From NCBI GenBank assembly GCA_027886885.1, contig JAPCJP010000010.1, forward strand, positions 9,890-59,431: a stretch of DNA of 49,542 nt. Direction: 5' to 3'. Of the stretch, positions 1 to 7,830 are shown in pieces. The notes under the pieces are model-generated. The model was not told the origin of the DNA. It saw only the letters and a program-made list of their open reading frames with translations, and did no database searches. This DNA is from Nitrososphaerota archaeon (GTDB lineage: Archaea > Thermoproteota > Nitrososphaeria > Nitrososphaerales > Gagatemarchaeaceae). The translations under genes and the position numbers were made by a program. Every line of letters begins with the position of its first letter. Within the stretch, counting starts at the first letter, position 1.

Positions 1-3
1 GTT

Positions 4-1119
4 CTACTGGCCTATTCCTAGGGTGTTGCCGATGCCGGCAACGAGGACAGTGTCTCCTTCCTTCGTCCTCTCTTCGATTACTTTCTGTACGAGCAGGATG
101 GCCTTATCGACGGCCTCGGCCAGCTCCTTCTTCATGACCGTCAGGGTCTCGACGTCTCCCTCTTTGATTAGCACGGCGTAGATCGGTATGTTGTGCTTGG
201 TCGAGATCGCCTCTATTTCGAATTTCTCGACGCCTATGCCACCTATGGCCGCTCCGACCCCTTGGGCAATCTCGCCGGAGCGCTCTCCCTCGAACCGCTG
301 AGCGGCGTCGACCATCACGATGGCGTTCAAAGAGACGCCCATGTCCTCCACGAGCCTCTGTATCCCTGAGTGGGGCTCGCCGACATAGGCCATCGGTCCC
401 TCCGCCTTTAGCACGTAAACTGACCGTCCCTTGTACTCGGTCTTGGCCATCACAGTGTCCTTCGCAATCTTCTGCGTTGGCGCACCATTGATCATCCTGG
501 ATGCCAGCAAAGGTCCCACGCCGTCTCCGATAGGCTGGACGTGCTCGAAGGCGCTCGTCGCCTTTGCGAGTGCGTCAGCCTGCTCCATTATCTGGGGCAG
601 GACCATTTGGAGCTGGAAAATTGAAATGTAGGAGTTAGTCTTCTTGCTCGAGAGATAGTAGTGCCTCACGACCTTGTGGATGATGTTGAGCGCGCTTGAT
701 ATTTCGACGAGGCTCGAGGCGACCGATATCTTGACCGGGTCGTCTGTACCTAGCAGCAGCTGGACCTCAGCCCGCACGCGTTCCTCTCCGGTCTTGGTGA
801 CGTGCTCCAGCTTGCTCACCAGTCCGCTGGGGTCCATCGAGACAGGCATGATGGTCACATACTCTAGGAACTGCGGAAGACGCTCCGCGATGCCCGAGCC
901 GACCTTCCCGATCGAGGTGAAGTAATCGGTCGTCTGCCTGACGGCGCCGTCCTTCATCTGGCTAAGCCGCTTGAGGGAACGGTTGACGCTGGTCTCAGCG
1001 ATGAAGAACTGTATCCTCTGGCCGTATAGCATGAAGACCGCAAAGAAACCGTAGGTGATGAAAGTCACGATGTTTGTAGCTGACAAACCAGAAAGGAGGC
1101 TGGTGGGGTTGGCAGACAA
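4..1119 (-). CDS. DUF1512 family membrane-anchored protein
   Basis: A 371-residue protein that I match to DUF1512, an archaeal family of about 370 residues with no assigned function. One hydrophobic segment at about residues 14-32 would anchor the N-terminus in the membrane. The rest looks soluble, with a helical middle part and a glycine-rich C-terminal part (GVGAAIGGIGVEKFEIEAI near residue 290, VAGIGNTLGIGQ at the very end). The start is TTG at 1119; a TATA-like element on the same strand at 1149-1157 lies about 34 nt upstream, which fits a short leader. The gene sits directly downstream of uS19, in the place where uL22 normally follows, but has its own promoter. Family match is fairly confident; the function is unknown and I do not infer one. 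Confidence 0.8.
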   Translation of the reverse strand: MSANPTSLLSGLSATNIVTFITYGFFAVFMLYGQRIQFFIAETSVNRSLKRLSQMKDGAVRQTTDYFTSIGKVGSGIAERLPQFLEYVTIMPVSMDPSGLVSKLEHVTKTGEERVRAEVQLLLGTDDPVKISVASSLVEISSALNIIHKVVRHYYLSSKKTNSYISIFQLQMVLPQIMEQADALAKATSAFEHVQPIGDGVGPLLASRMINGAPTQKIAKDTVMAKTEYKGRSVYVLKAEGPMAYVGEPHSGIQRLVEDMGVSLNAIVMVDAAQRFEGERSGEIAQGVGAAIGGIGVEKFEIEAISTKHNIPIYAVLIKEGDVETLTVMKKELAEAVDKAILLVQKVIEERTKEGDTVLVAGIGNTLGIGQ

Positions 1120-1148
1120 ACGAAACCGATTAAACTTCCAAACCCTTG

Positions 1149-1157
1149 GTTATATAA
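1149..1157 (-). promoter_or_regulatory. TATA-like promoter element for the DUF1512 gene
   Basis: On the minus strand this reads TTATATAAC, centred about 34 nt upstream of the TTG start at 1119. It lies in the 93-nt gap between uS19 and the DUF1512 gene, so the latter can be transcribed independently of the ribosomal operon. Confidence 0.5.
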
Positions 1158-1212
1158 CTATATTGATACCGATATAGTGTTCAGGTCTACTTCCGCGACC
1201 GGAGCCACGCGG

Positions 1213-1608
1213 TCACTTTAGCGGCACGTAGAGGCTCGAACGGCTCGCGCCGATTCCCGGGGTCCCGTGGACCACCTTCTTGTTCGTGATCACGTATTCG
1301 CCCAGATAGTGTCCTATCATGTCGGGCTTGACCTCGAGCGCGACGAACTCCTTGCCTGAGTAGACGCTGACCTTCGCCCCGACCATGACGGGGAGGATTA
1401 TCATGTCTCGGGCGTGGGTCTTGATGGCATTCTCCAGCTTTCCATCTTTCTGGGAGCGTATGTCCTCGAGGAGCTTCCTCTTGTCCTCGGAGATTCCCCT
1501 GTTGAGCGAGCGCCTGGCCCTCGAAGGCAGGAGCTGTAGTATGGCCTCGGTGGACATCGAGTTCAGCTGGTCCAAGGTGTAGCCTCTGTACCTGAATTCC
1601 TTCGGCAT
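1213..1608 (-). CDS. rps19p: 30S ribosomal protein uS19 (S19p)
   Basis: Small-subunit protein uS19, which sits in the head of the 30S subunit and contacts 16S rRNA. The 131-residue length fits archaeal uS19, which has an N-terminal extension relative to bacteria. Family features visible are [15 protein letters not shown] in the middle, the basic [21 protein letters not shown] segment and the C-terminal GASRSS turn. ATG start at 1608, 3 nt after the uL2 stop, so it is co-translated in the uL3-uL4-uL23-uL2-uS19 run. It is the last ribosomal gene of the cluster visible here; uL22 does not follow directly, which is unusual. Confidence 0.97.
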   Translation of the reverse strand: MPKEFRYRGYTLDQLNSMSTEAILQLLPSRARRSLNRGISEDKRKLLEDIRSQKDGKLENAIKTHARDMIILPVMVGAKVSVYSGKEFVALEVKPDMIGHYLGEYVITNKKVVHGTPGIGASRSSLYVPLK

Positions 1609-1611
1609 GGT

Positions 1612-2358
1612 CTACTTTCGCACCTCCGTGCTGGCTCTGGCCAGTCTCGATCTCCCGGTCTTCCTAGGGGCGATGAGACCGACCTTCCTGCCGGGTGGAG
1701 CGTTGCGGGATGTGCTGGTGGACTTGCCCGGGTGCTGGTGCCTGCCTCCGCCGAAGGGGTGGTACACCACAGCCATGGCAATGCCTCTCATCCTTGGGTA
1801 CGGCTTTCCGGAGGCCTGCATCGCGTGGTGCCTGGGTCCTGCCCGCAGGAAGGGCTTCTCGAGCCTCCCTCCGCCTGCAATCTCACCGATCGTAGCCTTG
1901 CACCTCTCGTCGACCAGGATGCTCTTTCCGGATGGTAACCTGATTATCGCCTTCCCGTTGCCCTTGGAGAAGAGCGTGGCCGCACCGCCTGAAGCGCGAA
2001 CGAGCTTGCCTCCATCACCGACTCTGAGCTCGATGTTTGAGATCCTAGTGCCTTCGGGGATGCTCAGGAGTGGGAGTATATTGCCGAGGGAAGCCGTTGC
2101 TGACGACCCGAGAGAAATGCTGCTCCCGACCGCGAGGCCGTTGACCGCTGGGACGTAGGCGAAGCTTCCGGGACTGTACTCGAGCTGAGCGACAGGAGCG
2201 CTGCGACCCCTCTCGTCGAGGATGGCCCGGACGAGGAGCTTGTGCGCGCCGTCTGATGAGATGTTTGGATACCGCACAGGGGCGATCTTCCCCTTTGAAG
2301 AGACACGGAACTGGATTCCGCCCTTTCCGCGCCTGCGCTGCATAATTCGTTTGCCCAT
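1612..2358 (-). CDS. rpl2p: 50S ribosomal protein uL2 (L2p)
   Basis: Large-subunit protein uL2, needed for subunit association and peptidyl-transferase function. The 248 residues cover the OB-fold and SH3-like domains. The conserved C-terminal loop GGGRHQHPGKS near residue 208 holds the histidine corresponding to the functionally important one in bacterial L2, followed by the basic tail with GRKVGLIAPRKTGR. The start MGKRIMQRRRGKGG is typical of archaeal uL2 and uses ATG at 2358. It lies 7 nt after the uL23 stop and 3 nt before uS19, in the standard S10-type order. Nothing unusual in the protein itself. Confidence 0.97.
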   Translation of the reverse strand: MGKRIMQRRRGKGGIQFRVSSKGKIAPVRYPNISSDGAHKLLVRAILDERGRSAPVAQLEYSPGSFAYVPAVNGLAVGSSISLGSSATASLGNILPLLSIPEGTRISNIELRVGDGGKLVRASGGAATLFSKGNGKAIIRLPSGKSILVDERCKATIGEIAGGGRLEKPFLRAGPRHHAMQASGKPYPRMRGIAMAVVYHPFGGGRHQHPGKSTSTSRNAPPGRKVGLIAPRKTGRSRLARASTEVRK

Positions 2359-2365
2359 GTTATCG

Positions 2366-2644
2366 CTACACTAGTCCTAGTTTCGTCGCCAGTTCCGCCG
2401 CGGAGTTTTCTTCGTCCAAGCGCACGAAGGCCTTCTTCCCGACAAGTGTCCGGGTGGTGTTGACACTCGTGACGGTTACCTCGTATAGAGCCTCCACTGC
2501 CTTGGCTATCTGGGTCTTGGATGCGCTGTCGGCGACGATGAAGCAGAGCTTGTTCTCGCGCTCTATCTGCTCGAACGTCCGTTCTGTGATGTACGGCCTG
2601 ACCACTACCTTCTGAGCGTCCTCGAGCCTCATGCTGTCACTCAC
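2366..2644 (-). CDS. rpl23p: 50S ribosomal protein uL23 (L23p)
   Basis: Large-subunit protein uL23, located at the exit of the peptide tunnel, where it contacts the signal recognition particle. At 88-92 residues it has the usual archaeal size. Recognisable segments are VVRPYITERTFEQIE near the N-terminus, NKLCFIVADSASKTQIAKAV, and the conserved EVTVTSVNTTRTLVGKKAFV beta hairpin. Two starts are possible: GTG at 2644, which overlaps the uL4 stop by 8 nt, or ATG at 2632 (MRLEDAQK). The latter gives a more typical N-terminus. Either way the gene is translationally coupled to uL4. Confidence 0.95.
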   Translation of the reverse strand: MSDSMRLEDAQKVVVRPYITERTFEQIERENKLCFIVADSASKTQIAKAVEALYEVTVTSVNTTRTLVGKKAFVRLDEENSAAELATKLGLV

Positions 2645-3434
2645 CGGCCTCCTTGCTGCCGCCTCTCGATGCGAGCATGTCGAGGGAAGATGCCGTCCAC
2701 AACGTGAGCCGGCCCCCCACGCCCGCAGGTGCGAGATGGAGTACGCTGACGCTGTCCACAGGAACCACCTTCACGCCAGGAATCGAATCGGCAGCCTTCC
2801 CGATACCCCTGTCATTGCTTACCACGATCAGCGGGCCCACGCGCTCCTTGTAGGCGCGCCCGCGCATCCTCGCCTTTCCAGATTGCCGCTTCACGCCACC
2901 GTATAGGCGCTTCAATTCGTCAGAAAGCCCGAGCTTCTGGAGGAAAGAGTCGAGCTCTGCGGTCTTCGATACAGCCTCTACGTCGTCTGTCACGACCAGC
3001 GGAAACTTCAGCGCGCCGACCCTGTGTCCTCTCTCGGCTACCGCTTCGGCGTTCCCAGTGAACGCTATGGCTGCGTCGAGTGCGACCCCCTTCTCCTTCC
3101 TGTTTATCTTCTGATAGATTGACTTCTCGGAACGTGGCGGGTGCGGGAGCCTTCCTCCTACGACGCTGGCCACTCCGGCGGCCTGCCCAGACCTTCTACT
3201 CCGCTCTCCCTTTACACGAGGAATCCTCGATATGCCTCTGCCGGTTGGCGGGTGACCGCTCTCGGCGCTCGTCTTCTCCCCTGCCATCGGGTCCCTTCCG
3301 TATGGCTGAATCCCGTGGGAGTTCAGTATCCAAAATGCCCTCTTCACCAGGTCGGCCCTCAGCTGGCCCGAAAAGACCTCAGGAAGGTCGACTTGACCCG
3401 AGGTTTCACCGTTGAGATCGATTACTGCTACCAT
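2637..3434 (-). CDS. rpl4p: 50S ribosomal protein uL4 (L4p)
   Basis: Large-subunit protein uL4, whose long loop reaches into the peptide tunnel. The 265-residue length fits archaeal uL4. The extended basic loop is visible at about residues 45-110, with GRGISRIPRVKGERSRRSG and the turn VVGGRLPHPPRSEK. The globular part follows, ending in a strand with VKVVPVDSVSVLHLAPAGVGG. ATG start at 3434, 2 nt after the uL3 stop; the 3' end overlaps uL23. Its place between uL3 and uL23 is standard. I see no truncation or unusual insertion. Confidence 0.96.
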   Translation of the reverse strand: MVAVIDLNGETSGQVDLPEVFSGQLRADLVKRAFWILNSHGIQPYGRDPMAGEKTSAESGHPPTGRGISRIPRVKGERSRRSGQAAGVASVVGGRLPHPPRSEKSIYQKINRKEKGVALDAAIAFTGNAEAVAERGHRVGALKFPLVVTDDVEAVSKTAELDSFLQKLGLSDELKRLYGGVKRQSGKARMRGRAYKERVGPLIVVSNDRGIGKAADSIPGVKVVPVDSVSVLHLAPAGVGGRLTLWTASSLDMLASRGGSKEAGE

Positions 3435-3436
3435 GA

Positions 3437-4432
3437 CTATCGGCCTACCCTTGTGCTAAGCTCGATGACCTGCACAGGCGTCGACTTCTTGAGAACCGGT
3501 CGAGCCGGTTGCCTGACCATCACCACGCGCCGGTTGCTCCCCGGCACTGTGCCCCGGAGTAGCGCATAGTCGGTCTTCACCTCACCAAAGTGCATGAAGC
3601 CTCCCGAAGGCGTCAGAGGAACGTCCTTGGGGTTCGAGATGGAGAGGATTCTCTTGCCGGTCTCAGTCCTCTGGTGGAATCCGCGTTGTCCTGCTCTGGC
3701 CACTGTGTACATCACCGCGGCCGGGTGCCACGGACCGATGACTCCGACCTCCCTGACGCTCTTTCTCGACTTGTGCTGCTTTCGCTTGACACCGAACCTC
3801 GTGATCGAGCCCTCGAAACCCTTGCCTTTGGTTATGCCGATAACGTCGACGTATGAACCTGCCTTGAATACCTCAGAGAACTTGATTCCCTTACCGACCA
3901 GCTTGGTGATGTAGTCTAATTGTGACGCCTTGTCCCCGCCTCCGATACCGACCTCGAAGATCAGGGGCTCCTTTTGACTAAGACCGCTGTCCCGAGGAAG
4001 AATCGATACGACCGCTGCCAGTCTGGTGACACCCGCTAACTTGTCCTTCCAGGCTGCCGCAAACGCCTCAGGCTCGATGGATGTCTTCTTCTTGACACCC
4101 TTGGGGAGCGTCTTTGCGTAGACCTCGCCGAGAGCCTTGCCCGCACCATTCTCGCGACCGTAGAGCCTGAGACCGATCACGGAGGCGTCCGGAACGGCCA
4201 GGATGCTAGTAGGATTGAACAGAGGCTTTCCAAAGTTCGGGGTCTTGTCCCTGTCGTCGACGGTGATGACGTGCATCGTGGCCACCTTGACGGCTGGAAA
4301 GCCGAGCAACGTCGGGGTCGCACTGGCGACCTCAGGCCATTTCTGGACCTTTGGAACCATTCGTCCGGCGCGAGCTCTGGGTCTGTATGCAAGGCTACCT
4401 CTTCTAGGTGCAGAGTGTTTTCTGTGTCCCAA
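3437..4432 (-). CDS. rpl3p: 50S ribosomal protein uL3 (L3p)
   Basis: Large-subunit protein uL3, which helps shape the peptidyl-transferase centre. The N-terminus MGHRKHSAPRRGSLAYRPR is the classic archaeal/eukaryotic signature, and the 331 residues are normal for archaea. GWHPAAV-type turn (here GPWHPAAVMYTVARAGQRG) and the MHFGEVKTDYALLRGTVPG C-terminal core are present. The start is TTG at 4432, fixed by the conserved N-terminal sequence. It follows the SPOUT gene by 37 nt. A TATA-like stretch at about 4482-4492, inside the end of the SPOUT gene, could give an extra internal promoter. Confidence 0.97.
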   Translation of the reverse strand: MGHRKHSAPRRGSLAYRPRARAGRMVPKVQKWPEVASATPTLLGFPAVKVATMHVITVDDRDKTPNFGKPLFNPTSILAVPDASVIGLRLYGRENGAGKALGEVYAKTLPKGVKKKTSIEPEAFAAAWKDKLAGVTRLAAVVSILPRDSGLSQKEPLIFEVGIGGGDKASQLDYITKLVGKGIKFSEVFKAGSYVDVIGITKGKGFEGSITRFGVKRKQHKSRKSVREVGVIGPWHPAAVMYTVARAGQRGFHQRTETGKRILSISNPKDVPLTPSGGFMHFGEVKTDYALLRGTVPGSNRRVVMVRQPARPVLKKSTPVQVIELSTRVGR

Positions 4433-4469
4433 CCCGAGTCGCTTTCCTGCTTGGAGTTTACCCCGATTT

Positions 4470-5315
4470 TCAGATGGGCTTTAAACTTTCGTTTTTCAAA
4501 GCGCCGATTATTTCCAACAGGTACAGGCCGGAACTCATCGCTTCCTCGGTTCTCACAGTTAGAGTCTGCTGCTCCGGGTAGAGATTGACGACAAAGGGGA
4601 CCCTCTGCTTGAGATTCTTGATCAGGTCGAGAAGGCCTCTGCTGGGGGACCCGAAGATCATCATCACGCCCCTTGACCGGTCGATGGCGTCGTGAATCGG
4701 ACCTATCGTCGTGCCGAGAGGGGTCCCGTACCTGGAGGTGGCTATCTTGAGGTTGAAGCGGGAGTCGGACAACATCTCATCGACGCCCTTGACCTCGACG
4801 GTGTAACCCCAATACTCGCCGGTCTGGGATCTCTCCGTCAGGACCCCCTCGAGCGGTCGGACTGATGTAACCCTCGTAGTAACCCGCTTGTTCGGAGCAA
4901 CCTTGAATCTCAACCCCAGCGGTTGATCCAGGCCGACGTCCACAGAGAGGCCGTCAGTAAGAACGACGCCCTCGCGGAATTCCCCGATGCGCAGCTTCTC
5001 GAGCTTGACCTTCGGCTTGTGGGACGGGATCCTGAGCGGGGGAAGCAGGCCGGCAAACTTGAGGGAATCGTCCATGGGGAAAACGCGCCTCCGGAGATAC
5101 TGTGGTGTCTCCAGGTATTCCAGAATCCTCTTTATGAGTGCGGACTCCCCTCGCCCCCTCTGGTCTCGGAAGACCTGTATGGTGTCCACTCCGAACACAG
5201 AGCAAGTCCGAGCGATAAGCCCGAGCTTCGCGGTCTTGTCCCTGAGAGAGTCGCTGTGCTCCTCCAATACCGTGTCTGGGAACGCGACGGATAGCGCCCT
5301 TCTCGAATCAGTCAA
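4470..5315 (-). CDS. COG2106 SPOUT-type putative RNA methyltransferase
   Basis: A 281-residue member of the archaeal/eukaryotic COG2106 family (SPOUT-fold, related to putative RNA uridine N3-methyltransferases). It begins RRALSVAFPDTVLEEHSDSL, typical of the family. An OB-like RNA-binding insertion lies at about residues 105-185, and the C-terminal knot region contains MMIFGSPSRGLLDLI near residue 230, where SPOUT proteins bind S-adenosylmethionine. The predicted role is rRNA modification or ribosome assembly. It lies directly upstream of uL3, as in many archaea. The start is TTG at 5315. A TATA-like element at 5361-5371 lies between it and the divergent winged-helix gene. Methyltransferase activity is inferred from family only. 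Confidence 0.85.
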   Translation of the reverse strand: MTDSRRALSVAFPDTVLEEHSDSLRDKTAKLGLIARTCSVFGVDTIQVFRDQRGRGESALIKRILEYLETPQYLRRRVFPMDDSLKFAGLLPPLRIPSHKPKVKLEKLRIGEFREGVVLTDGLSVDVGLDQPLGLRFKVAPNKRVTTRVTSVRPLEGVLTERSQTGEYWGYTVEVKGVDEMLSDSRFNLKIATSRYGTPLGTTIGPIHDAIDRSRGVMMIFGSPSRGLLDLIKNLKQRVPFVVNLYPEQQTLTVRTEEAMSSGLYLLEIIGALKNESLKPI

Positions 5316-5360
5316 GATACGCGACCAGCCTCTGCAAACTGGTTTGCCGTCGTTTTCATG

Positions 5361-5371
5361 CCCTTAAAAGG
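5361..5371. promoter_or_regulatory. TATA-like element in divergent intergenic region
   Basis: CCCTTAAAAGG is nearly palindromic and is the only AT-rich block in the 94-nt gap between the SPOUT/ribosomal operon (minus) and the winged-helix gene (plus). It lies about 50 nt from the TTG at 5315 and 44 nt from the ATG at 5410, so it may serve either direction with a short leader. Confidence 0.35.
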
Positions 5372-5409
5372 AGCGTCAGCGTCCCTGACCAGCAAGGAGC
5401 GCTCCGGCC

Positions 5410-5838
5410 ATGGCTGACATGGAGAAGATAGAATACGAGCTCAGAGGTAAGACCCTGAAGATCTACCTCTACATGCTGAAGCAGGGCAAGCCGGTGGGGG
5501 TGAGGGAGGTCCAGCGGGAGCTAGGGCTGTCGAGCCCCAGCGTTGCCTTTCATCATCTGGAGAAGTTGATGAGGCTGAAAGTTGTCGAGCAGGACGCATC
5601 GGACGACTATGTCATCGCCAAGAAGGTCGACCCAGGGATATTGCAAGCGTTCGTGAACGTTGGGAGGTTCAGCGTTCCCAGGGTCGGCTTCTATGCCGCT
5701 TTCTTCACCACGGTTGCCGTCGCGTACTTTGCCTACAACTTGAGCGGTCTGGACGTCTACGCTCTCATCGGGACCGCCGGGGCGGCGGCCGTCTTCTGGT
5801 ATGAGCTCCTTAGGCTGTGGAGGAGGAAGGCGTTCTAG
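5410..5838 (+). CDS. Membrane-anchored winged-helix transcription regulator
   Basis: A 142-residue protein with an N-terminal winged-helix DNA-binding domain (residues 1-80). The helix KTLKIYLYMLKQGKPVGVRE, the recognition-helix region LGLSSPSVAFHHLEKLMRLK and a wing ending DYVIAKK are clear. Two hydrophobic helices follow, at about 96-114 (FYAAFFTTVAVAYFAYNLS) and 118-135. This HTH plus two-helix architecture recurs in archaea and suggests a DNA-binding protein held at the membrane. The ATG at 5410 is preceded by weak context. The next gene begins at or just after its stop, so the two are probably co-expressed. Target genes are not evident; the divergent ribosomal operon is one possibility. 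Confidence 0.75.
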   Translation: MADMEKIEYELRGKTLKIYLYMLKQGKPVGVREVQRELGLSSPSVAFHHLEKLMRLKVVEQDASDDYVIAKKVDPGILQAFVNVGRFSVPRVGFYAAFFTTVAVAYFAYNLSGLDVYALIGTAGAAAVFWYELLRLWRRKAF

Positions 5839-5867
5839 ATGTTAGTATTAAGTATCAAAGCGTCCAG

Positions 5868-6218
5868 ATGTCTCCCATGAAAGGAAGGGAGGTGCTCCTT
5901 GGGGCTGGCCTGGGCGTGCTGTCGGCACTAGTATTGGTCGCAATCTTGTCGGGAGTAGGAGCACCTGCCCATCGCATCGACCTCCTGCCGACCACCCAGA
6001 ACTTGCCAGCCGGGTCCGGGCCCTCGTCACTGGCCGTAGGGACCAGCTCCGCCATCGTGAGTCCGGGCGTGCAGGGCACCGCGACGACCTTCGTCGGGAG
6101 CGGAGGGGCTGGTGTGGCCGGTCCCTCACTAATCGGGACGATTTCACCGCTTATCCTGGCAGCTGGGCTAGGCGCCGCCTTCTACGGCTTTTATTCCCGC
6201 AGAATCGACTCTGAATGA
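5868..6218 (+). CDS. Small two-helix membrane protein of unknown function
   Basis: I do not recognise a family. From ATG 5868 it has 116 residues: a hydrophobic helix near the N-terminus (LGAGLGVLSALVLVAILSG), a linker of about 55 residues rich in Ser, Gly, Pro, Thr and Ala, and a second helix near the C-terminus (ISPLILAAGLGAAFYGF) followed by a short charged tail. An in-frame GTG at 5817 would overlap the upstream gene by 22 nt; ATG 5877 is another option. It follows the winged-helix membrane protein directly, so the pair may form a membrane sensor with its regulator (inference). The low-complexity linker would probably face outside the cell. Confidence 0.6.
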   Translation: MSPMKGREVLLGAGLGVLSALVLVAILSGVGAPAHRIDLLPTTQNLPAGSGPSSLAVGTSSAIVSPGVQGTATTFVGSGGAGVAGPSLIGTISPLILAAGLGAAFYGFYSRRIDSE

Positions 6219-6221
6219 GTG

Positions 6222-7799
6222 TCAGCTGACTATGGTCTGGGACTGCTCTCTAAGGAAGGTCAGGAGGTAGTTCGGACCTCCAACGCCTTTGCCCGTAGCT
6301 CCTGAGGCCTTCCAACCCACGAACGTCTGCGCCCCAGGCCAAGCCCCGGTGGTCGCCCCGCCCTTCCTGTTCGCGTACACTACCCCGAATTGGATCTCGT
6401 CCAGGAACCTCCGGACCTCGGCCTTGTCCTCGCTGAATATCCCAGCCGTCAGGCCGTATTCGGTGTCGTTCGCCTTGTCGAGGGCCTCATCCAAGGTCTT
6501 GAACTCGTCCACCACGAGGAATGGCACGAAGAGTTCCTGCTTGAAGAGCTTGTGACCTCTCGGGAGGTCGGTCACGACGGTGGGTTCGACGTAGTAACCT
6601 CTACCATAGGTGCCCTTCTTGAGGACCTTGCCGCCGAAGAAGATACGGCCCTTCTTTTTTGCACTCACTACTGCGTCCTCGAAGGTGCGGACCGCGCTTT
6701 CGTTTATCAGGGGTCCCATGAAGGCCTCCTTGGTCCTCGGGTCCGTGACGGTGACTTCCTTGAGCCGGTCCTTTAACAGAGCTAGGAACTCCTTCTTGAC
6801 CGAGCGCTGGACGTAGACACGGGACGCCGCGCTGCATTTCTGCCCGCAGTACCCGTAGGCGGCGCGCACCACGCCCTCGACCGCTTTCTTCATGTCGGCC
6901 TTTTCCGTTATTATCGCGGGATTCTTACTGCCGAGCTCCATGACCACCGGCTTGATGAACGGTTGGCTGTGCTGGAACTCGTGGTAGAGCCTCATGCCGA
7001 CATCCATCGAACCTGTGAACGCCAGGCCCCCGACCCTGGGATTCTTTGTGAACTCCTTCTCGTAGTTTGCCCCCGGCCCCGTCACGTAGTTGACCGCACC
7101 AGCCGGCACTCCGGCATCTCTGTAGACGGAGTATAGCATGAACCCCGTCAATGCCGCCGCGCTCGTGGGCTTGAGGATCACGGTGTTGCCCGTGATCAGC
7201 GCGCCGCTGGACATTCCATTCGCCAGCATGAAGGGGAAGTTGAAGGGCGATATTACCGGCCAGACGCCATAGGGTTTCATGACCATGGTGCCGTGTTCAC
7301 CGGGTCCTCCCTCTTCCATTTCCTTGATGTATCCATGGTTGTCGTCCATCGACTTTGCAAAGACCTTAATCGCGTCCATCGACTCCCATGCCTCGGCGAG
7401 GGCCTCGGTCCGGTTCTTCCCGACCTCGTAGGTTATCGCCGCGGCGATGTCGAACTTCCTCTCGTCCATCAGTTGCGCCGTTCTGCGCAATATCCTCACC
7501 CGCTCCTTCCAGGGGGTCCGACTCCAGGCTGGGAACGCCCTGCTGGCTGCGTTTATGGCTGCCCTGGCGTGCTTCTTGGTGCCGACGGGGAAGTAACCCA
7601 CCACCAGAGACGTATCGATCGGACTGCGGACAGCAAACTCCCCATCCTTTGAGGAGACGTTCTTTCCGTCGATCTGCATTTCGTAGTGCTTTCCCAGGTT
7701 CTTGGAGAGCTTCTTTATCGCAGCTTCGTACTTCGGGTGAATGCTCTCGTCAGCAAAGAGGGTCACATAGGTAATCTTGGTCCCTTGAGTTACCGACAT
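6222..7799 (-). CDS. Aldehyde dehydrogenase, 1-pyrroline-5-carboxylate dehydrogenase type
   Basis: A 525-residue NAD(P)-dependent aldehyde dehydrogenase, probably oxidising glutamate semialdehyde (P5C) to glutamate. Visible are SPFNFP (184-189) and FTGS (261-264) in the nucleotide-binding domain, catalytic Glu288 in VVMELGSKNPA and nucleophile Cys322 in GYCGQKCSAASRVYV. That cysteine context and the C-terminal SGATGKGVGGPNYLLTFLR resemble the RocA/PutA P5C group more than general aldehyde dehydrogenases. ATG at 7799. A TATA-like element at 7821-7830, 27 nt upstream and inside the end of lipB, suggests its own leaderless transcript. No proline dehydrogenase is nearby, so the substrate is inferred. 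Confidence 0.8.
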   Translation of the reverse strand: MSVTQGTKITYVTLFADESIHPKYEAAIKKLSKNLGKHYEMQIDGKNVSSKDGEFAVRSPIDTSLVVGYFPVGTKKHARAAINAASRAFPAWSRTPWKERVRILRRTAQLMDERKFDIAAAITYEVGKNRTEALAEAWESMDAIKVFAKSMDDNHGYIKEMEEGGPGEHGTMVMKPYGVWPVISPFNFPFMLANGMSSGALITGNTVILKPTSAAALTGFMLYSVYRDAGVPAGAVNYVTGPGANYEKEFTKNPRVGGLAFTGSMDVGMRLYHEFQHSQPFIKPVVMELGSKNPAIITEKADMKKAVEGVVRAAYGYCGQKCSAASRVYVQRSVKKEFLALLKDRLKEVTVTDPRTKEAFMGPLINESAVRTFEDAVVSAKKKGRIFFGGKVLKKGTYGRGYYVEPTVVTDLPRGHKLFKQELFVPFLVVDEFKTLDEALDKANDTEYGLTAGIFSEDKAEVRRFLDEIQFGVVYANRKGGATTGAWPGAQTFVGWKASGATGKGVGGPNYLLTFLREQSQTIVS

Positions 7800-7820
7800 G
7801 ACAAGTTGGCCGGCCGAACT

Positions 7821-7830
7821 CTACTTAATC
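7821..7830 (-). promoter_or_regulatory. TATA-like promoter element for the aldehyde dehydrogenase gene
   Basis: Minus-strand GATTAAGTAG centred about 27 nt upstream of the ATG at 7799, at the end of lipB. The spacing fits a leaderless archaeal transcript. Confidence 0.45.
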
